From: Mesorhizobium sp. B2-3-4
Lineage (GTDB): Bacteria; Pseudomonadota; Alphaproteobacteria; Rhizobiales; Rhizobiaceae
NCBI RefSeq assembly: GCF_006442315.1
Contig: NZ_VFVY01000008.1
Location: 62,001-126,000, forward strand
DNA length: 64,000 nucleotides
Direction of reading: 5' to 3'
Shown here piece by piece: positions 61,862 through 64,000 of the stretch. Every line of letters starts with the position of its first letter. The stretch's first letter is position 1. A program made the position numbers and the translations under genes. The notes under the pieces were generated by a model, which saw only the letters and a list, made by a program, of their open reading frames with translations, searched no databases and was not told the origin of the DNA.

Positions 61862-62866
61862 ATGGCCAAGACATTCAAAGCCGTAAAAATCTCCCGGGGC
61901 AACACAGGCTGGGGCGGCCCGCTCGTCATCGAGCCGACCGCGCAGCGCGACAAGATCGTCTCCGTCACCGGCGGCGGCATCCATCCCGTGGCCCAGCTCA
62001 TCGCCGACATGACCGGCGCCACGGCAGTCGACGGCTTCAAGGCGCCGCCGATCGAAAGCGAGATGGCGGTCGTCGTCGTCGATTGCGGCGGCACCGCACG
62101 CTGCGGCGTCTATCCGCGCAAGCGCATCCCGACCGTCAATTTGACGCCGGTCGGACAGGCTGGGCCGCTCGCCCAGTTCATCACCGAGGACATCTACGTT
62201 TCGGGCGTGAAGCCGGCCAACGTCACAATGGCGGACGGATCCGAAGCGGTCACCACTGCGGGGGGAGCAGCATCGATGAGTTCCAACAACAACACCGCGG
62301 CCGCCGCGCCGCAGCCGCTGCCGAGCGAAGGCGGGCTTATCGGCCTGATCAGTTCGATCGGCCGCGTCATGGGCCGCGTGGTCGGTATCTTCTTCAATGC
62401 CGGCCGCCGCACCATCGATCAGGTGGTACGCAACGTGCTGCCGTTCATGGCCTTCGTGACCATGCTCATCGGCCTGATCCTCTACACCGGTATCGGCGAC
62501 GTGCTGGCACAGCCTATGGGACCGCTGGCCAACAACATCGTCGGCCTGCTGATCATCTCGGCGATCTGCGGCCTGCCGTTCCTGTCGCCGATCCTGGGAC
62601 CGGGCGCCGTCATCGCGCAGGTCATCGGCGTGGCCATCATCGGCCCGCAGATCGCCAACGGCACGATTTCGCCGGCGATGGCCCTGCCGGCGCTGTTTGC
62701 CTACAATACCCAGGTCGGCTGCGACTTCGTCCCCGTCGGCCTGGCGCTTGGTGAGGCCAAGCCGAAGACGATCGAAATCGGCGTTCCGGCGGTGCTCATC
62801 AGCCGCCAGATCATGGGTCCGGTCTCGGTGCTGTTCGCCTGGGTCGTCTCCCTGATCGTGTTTTAA
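61862..62866 (+). CDS. srlE: Glucitol/sorbitol PTS enzyme IIB-IIC (SrlE)
   Basis: A 334-residue subunit. The N-terminal IIB domain has the phosphocysteine region VVVDCGGTARCGVYPRKRIPT (Cys75, second Cys81) matching SrlE. A Ala/Ser/Asn-rich linker (about 125-155) leads to the C-terminal IIC part with about four membrane helices (FVTMLIGLILYTGIG, GLPFLSPILGPGAVIAQVIG). It follows srlA by 15 bp. Together the two carry sorbitol in and phosphorylate it at C6. Confidence 0.92.
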   Translation: MAKTFKAVKISRGNTGWGGPLVIEPTAQRDKIVSVTGGGIHPVAQLIADMTGATAVDGFKAPPIESEMAVVVVDCGGTARCGVYPRKRIPTVNLTPVGQAGPLAQFITEDIYVSGVKPANVTMADGSEAVTTAGGAASMSSNNNTAAAAPQPLPSEGGLIGLISSIGRVMGRVVGIFFNAGRRTIDQVVRNVLPFMAFVTMLIGLILYTGIGDVLAQPMGPLANNIVGLLIISAICGLPFLSPILGPGAVIAQVIGVAIIGPQIANGTISPAMALPALFAYNTQVGCDFVPVGLALGEAKPKTIEIGVPAVLISRQIMGPVSVLFAWVVSLIVF

Positions 62867-62896
62867 AAAAACACCAACAACAACGAGGTTCGCCAT

Positions 62897-63277
62897 ATGT
62901 CGGTTCTTCTCAAGACACGGGTCACTGCAATCGGACCCGAAGTGGCGGACCTTGCCGAAGGGGGCGTGGTCATCCTGTTCGCGGATGGCTCGCCGCCCGA
63001 GCTTGCCGAAGTCTCCGTGCTCCACAAGACGGAGCAGGGACCAAGTGACGGAGCGCCCGCCAGGGGCGCTTCGATCACCATTGGACCGGTTTCGGCTGTC
63101 ATAACGGCTGTGGGGTCCAGCGCCTGGAGCAAGGTGCTCGAAATGGGGCACGTCGTCATCTCGTTCAACGGCGCCGCCGAGGCCGAAAGGCCAGGTGAGA
63201 TATGCGCGTCGCAAGTCGACGGCGAAGCGCTCGTGGCAGCCTTGAAAACCGACGCGATCATCACAATCGCCGCCTGA
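62897..63277 (+). CDS. srlB: Glucitol/sorbitol PTS enzyme IIA (SrlB)
   Basis: A 126-residue cytoplasmic subunit of the SrlB family. The likely phospho-His is His43 in EVSVLHKTEQ; the conserved GHVVISF motif is near residue 84. It takes phosphate from the HPr-EI protein encoded next and passes it to the Cys of SrlE. It lies 30 bp behind srlE in the same operon, with AACGAGG near the ATG. Confidence 0.88.
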   Translation: MSVLLKTRVTAIGPEVADLAEGGVVILFADGSPPELAEVSVLHKTEQGPSDGAPARGASITIGPVSAVITAVGSSAWSKVLEMGHVVISFNGAAEAERPGEICASQVDGEALVAALKTDAIITIAA

Positions 63278-63334
63278 CAGCATCCGCGCCGCCGCCTATG
63301 CTGGGCGAGGCGCCCATAACAAGAGTAAATTGCC

Positions 63335-64000
63335 ATGGAACGCTCGACCATCGTCAGAGTGCATGAAGGTCTGCACGCCCGTCCCGCAACGCGTTTCGTC
63401 AAGCTCGCCAAGGGTTTCGAATCCGACGTCGAGCTGGTCAAGGACGGCAAGGCGGTCAGCGCCAAGAGCTCGGTCAAGCTGATGCTGCTTGCGGTCAAGG
63501 AAAACCAGGAAGTCACGGTGCGGGCCAATGGCGCCGACGCCATCGAGGCGATCGAGGCGCTGATCGGCTATCTCGAGAACCCCAAGGCGGGTCTCGAAGA
63601 CGAAGAGATCCACGCTCCGGCGAACGACGCAGGCAAGGATACCGCACCCGCGCCGGCGATCGAAACCGCGCCGGCGGCATCAGGCGACGCAAGCGGTCTG
63701 CGCGGTGTCGCCGCAAGCGAGGGCGTCGCCATCGGGCCGGCCTTCGCGCATTTCCCGCCGGAAATATCGGGACAGGGCCGGATGCTGCAGGCGGGAGAAA
63801 TCGCCGGCGAGATCGACAGGTTCCGCGCCGCCGTCGCCAGCGTGCAGGCGCGCATGGACCGGGCGCTGGCGCAGGACAATCTGTCGGCCGGAGACCGCGG
63901 TATTGTCGCGGCACTGAGGGATATCGCCGCCGACGACAGTCTGACCGGCGAGGCCGAGAAGGCCATCAAGGGCGGTAGTGACGCGGTCTCGGCCACCATC
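63335..64000 (+). CDS. HPr-enzyme I fusion (phosphoenolpyruvate-protein phosphotransferase), N-terminal part
   Basis: Translation from ATG 63335 stays open to the window end (222 codons, partial). Residues 1-88 form an HPr domain with the active-site His14 in GLHARPA and a KSSVKLMLL region with the regulatory-type Ser. A Pro/Ala/Asp-rich linker (about 90-120) joins it to the start of an enzyme I N-terminal domain (GVAASEGVAIGPAF, about 125 onward). The EI phospho-His and PEP-binding domain lie beyond the edge. Its placement at the end of the srl operon gives this PTS its own phosphate donor. A weak AAGAG precedes the start. Confidence 0.9.
   Translation, partial: MERSTIVRVHEGLHARPATRFVKLAKGFESDVELVKDGKAVSAKSSVKLMLLAVKENQEVTVRANGADAIEAIEALIGYLENPKAGLEDEEIHAPANDAGKDTAPAPAIETAPAASGDASGLRGVAASEGVAIGPAFAHFPPEISGQGRMLQAGEIAGEIDRFRAAVASVQARMDRALAQDNLSAGDRGIVAALRDIAADDSLTGEAEKAIKGGSDAVSATI

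Noticed and set aside
61097..63283. 728-codon minus-strand frame across srlA, srlE and srlB
   Set aside because: It spans three confirmed PTS genes in antisense and has an Asp/Arg/His-rich composition with no domain; its length reflects GC bias.
63400..63430. TTCGAATCC-like string resembling a tRNA T-loop
   Set aside because: It lies inside the HPr coding frame and has no matching acceptor, D or anticodon arms. No tRNA was found in the window.

Overview
The window is GC-rich (mid-60s % by eye), tightly packed, and reads as the chromosome of an alphaproteobacterium in the Rhizobiales, most likely Mesorhizobium or a close relative. That assignment is inferred from gene content (many ABC uptake operons, a TRAP-like tricarboxylate carrier, acetoacetate/3-hydroxybutyrate genes, DUF930 proteins) and from rhizobial-type intergenic palindromes. 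I see no rRNA, tRNA, CRISPR array, insertion sequence or phage gene. Both ends cut a gene: a polyamine-type binding protein on the left and an HPr-enzyme I fusion on the right.

Layout. 1-8.0 kb: polyamine/amine uptake and breakdown (binding protein, flavin amine oxidase, ATPase and two permeases, class III aminotransferase, Rieske oxygenase). Two similar TTGAA-N6-TTCAA palindromes mark the divergent promoters. 8.4-14.0 kb: a small exported protein, a hybrid histidine kinase with its OmpR-type regulator, a second OmpR-like regulator with a degenerate receiver, a possible 55-aa membrane peptide and a small L,D-transpeptidase. 14.1-19.3 kb: an RND efflux pump and adaptor with a divergent TetR regulator and a perfect operator. 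19.3-24.1 kb: an Lrp-type regulator divergent from a 1018-aa kinase/M23/aminotransferase fusion and an amino-acid binding protein. 24.1-31.5 kb: a sugar or amino-sugar ABC operon with a SIS-domain protein and PfkB kinase, divergent from a ROK regulator with a perfect 9-bp inverted-repeat operator.

31.6-34.4 kb: a PiT phosphate permease and a CorA/ZntB-type metal transporter. 34.4-38.2 kb: patatin lipase and acetoacetate decarboxylase, divergent from 3-hydroxybutyrate dehydrogenase and a CpdA-like phosphodiesterase. 38.4-41.4 kb: a tripartite tricarboxylate transporter in which TctA and TctB look fused. 41.5-44.0 kb: a small acyl-activation locus made of a stand-alone AMP-ligase and a carrier-thioesterase didomain whose expected catalytic Ser is Cys. 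44.3-49.5 kb: a SAF-domain oxidoreductase, a 2-oxoacid/acetoin dehydrogenase E1 alpha, E1 beta and E2 (the E2 carries an in-frame palindromic repeat), and a small unknown protein. 49.5-56.5 kb: a SorC-type regulator divergent from an ABC importer operon that ends with a metallo-beta-lactamase-fold hydrolase and a SurE-type nucleotidase. 56.6-58.9 kb: tandem DUF930 paralogues with Pro-rich TonB-like necks. 58.9-60.4 kb: a HAD phosphatase and an unknown protein. 60.5-64.0 kb: a self-contained glucitol/sorbitol PTS (gutM, srlA, srlE, srlB, HPr-EI), unusual for rhizobia.

The window is a string of catabolic modules, most with a local regulator transcribed divergently from its target. Starts were moved inward from the longest frame where a Shine-Dalgarno sequence or family alignment pointed to a later codon. 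Functions are by motif recognition from the translated sequence; no database search was run.
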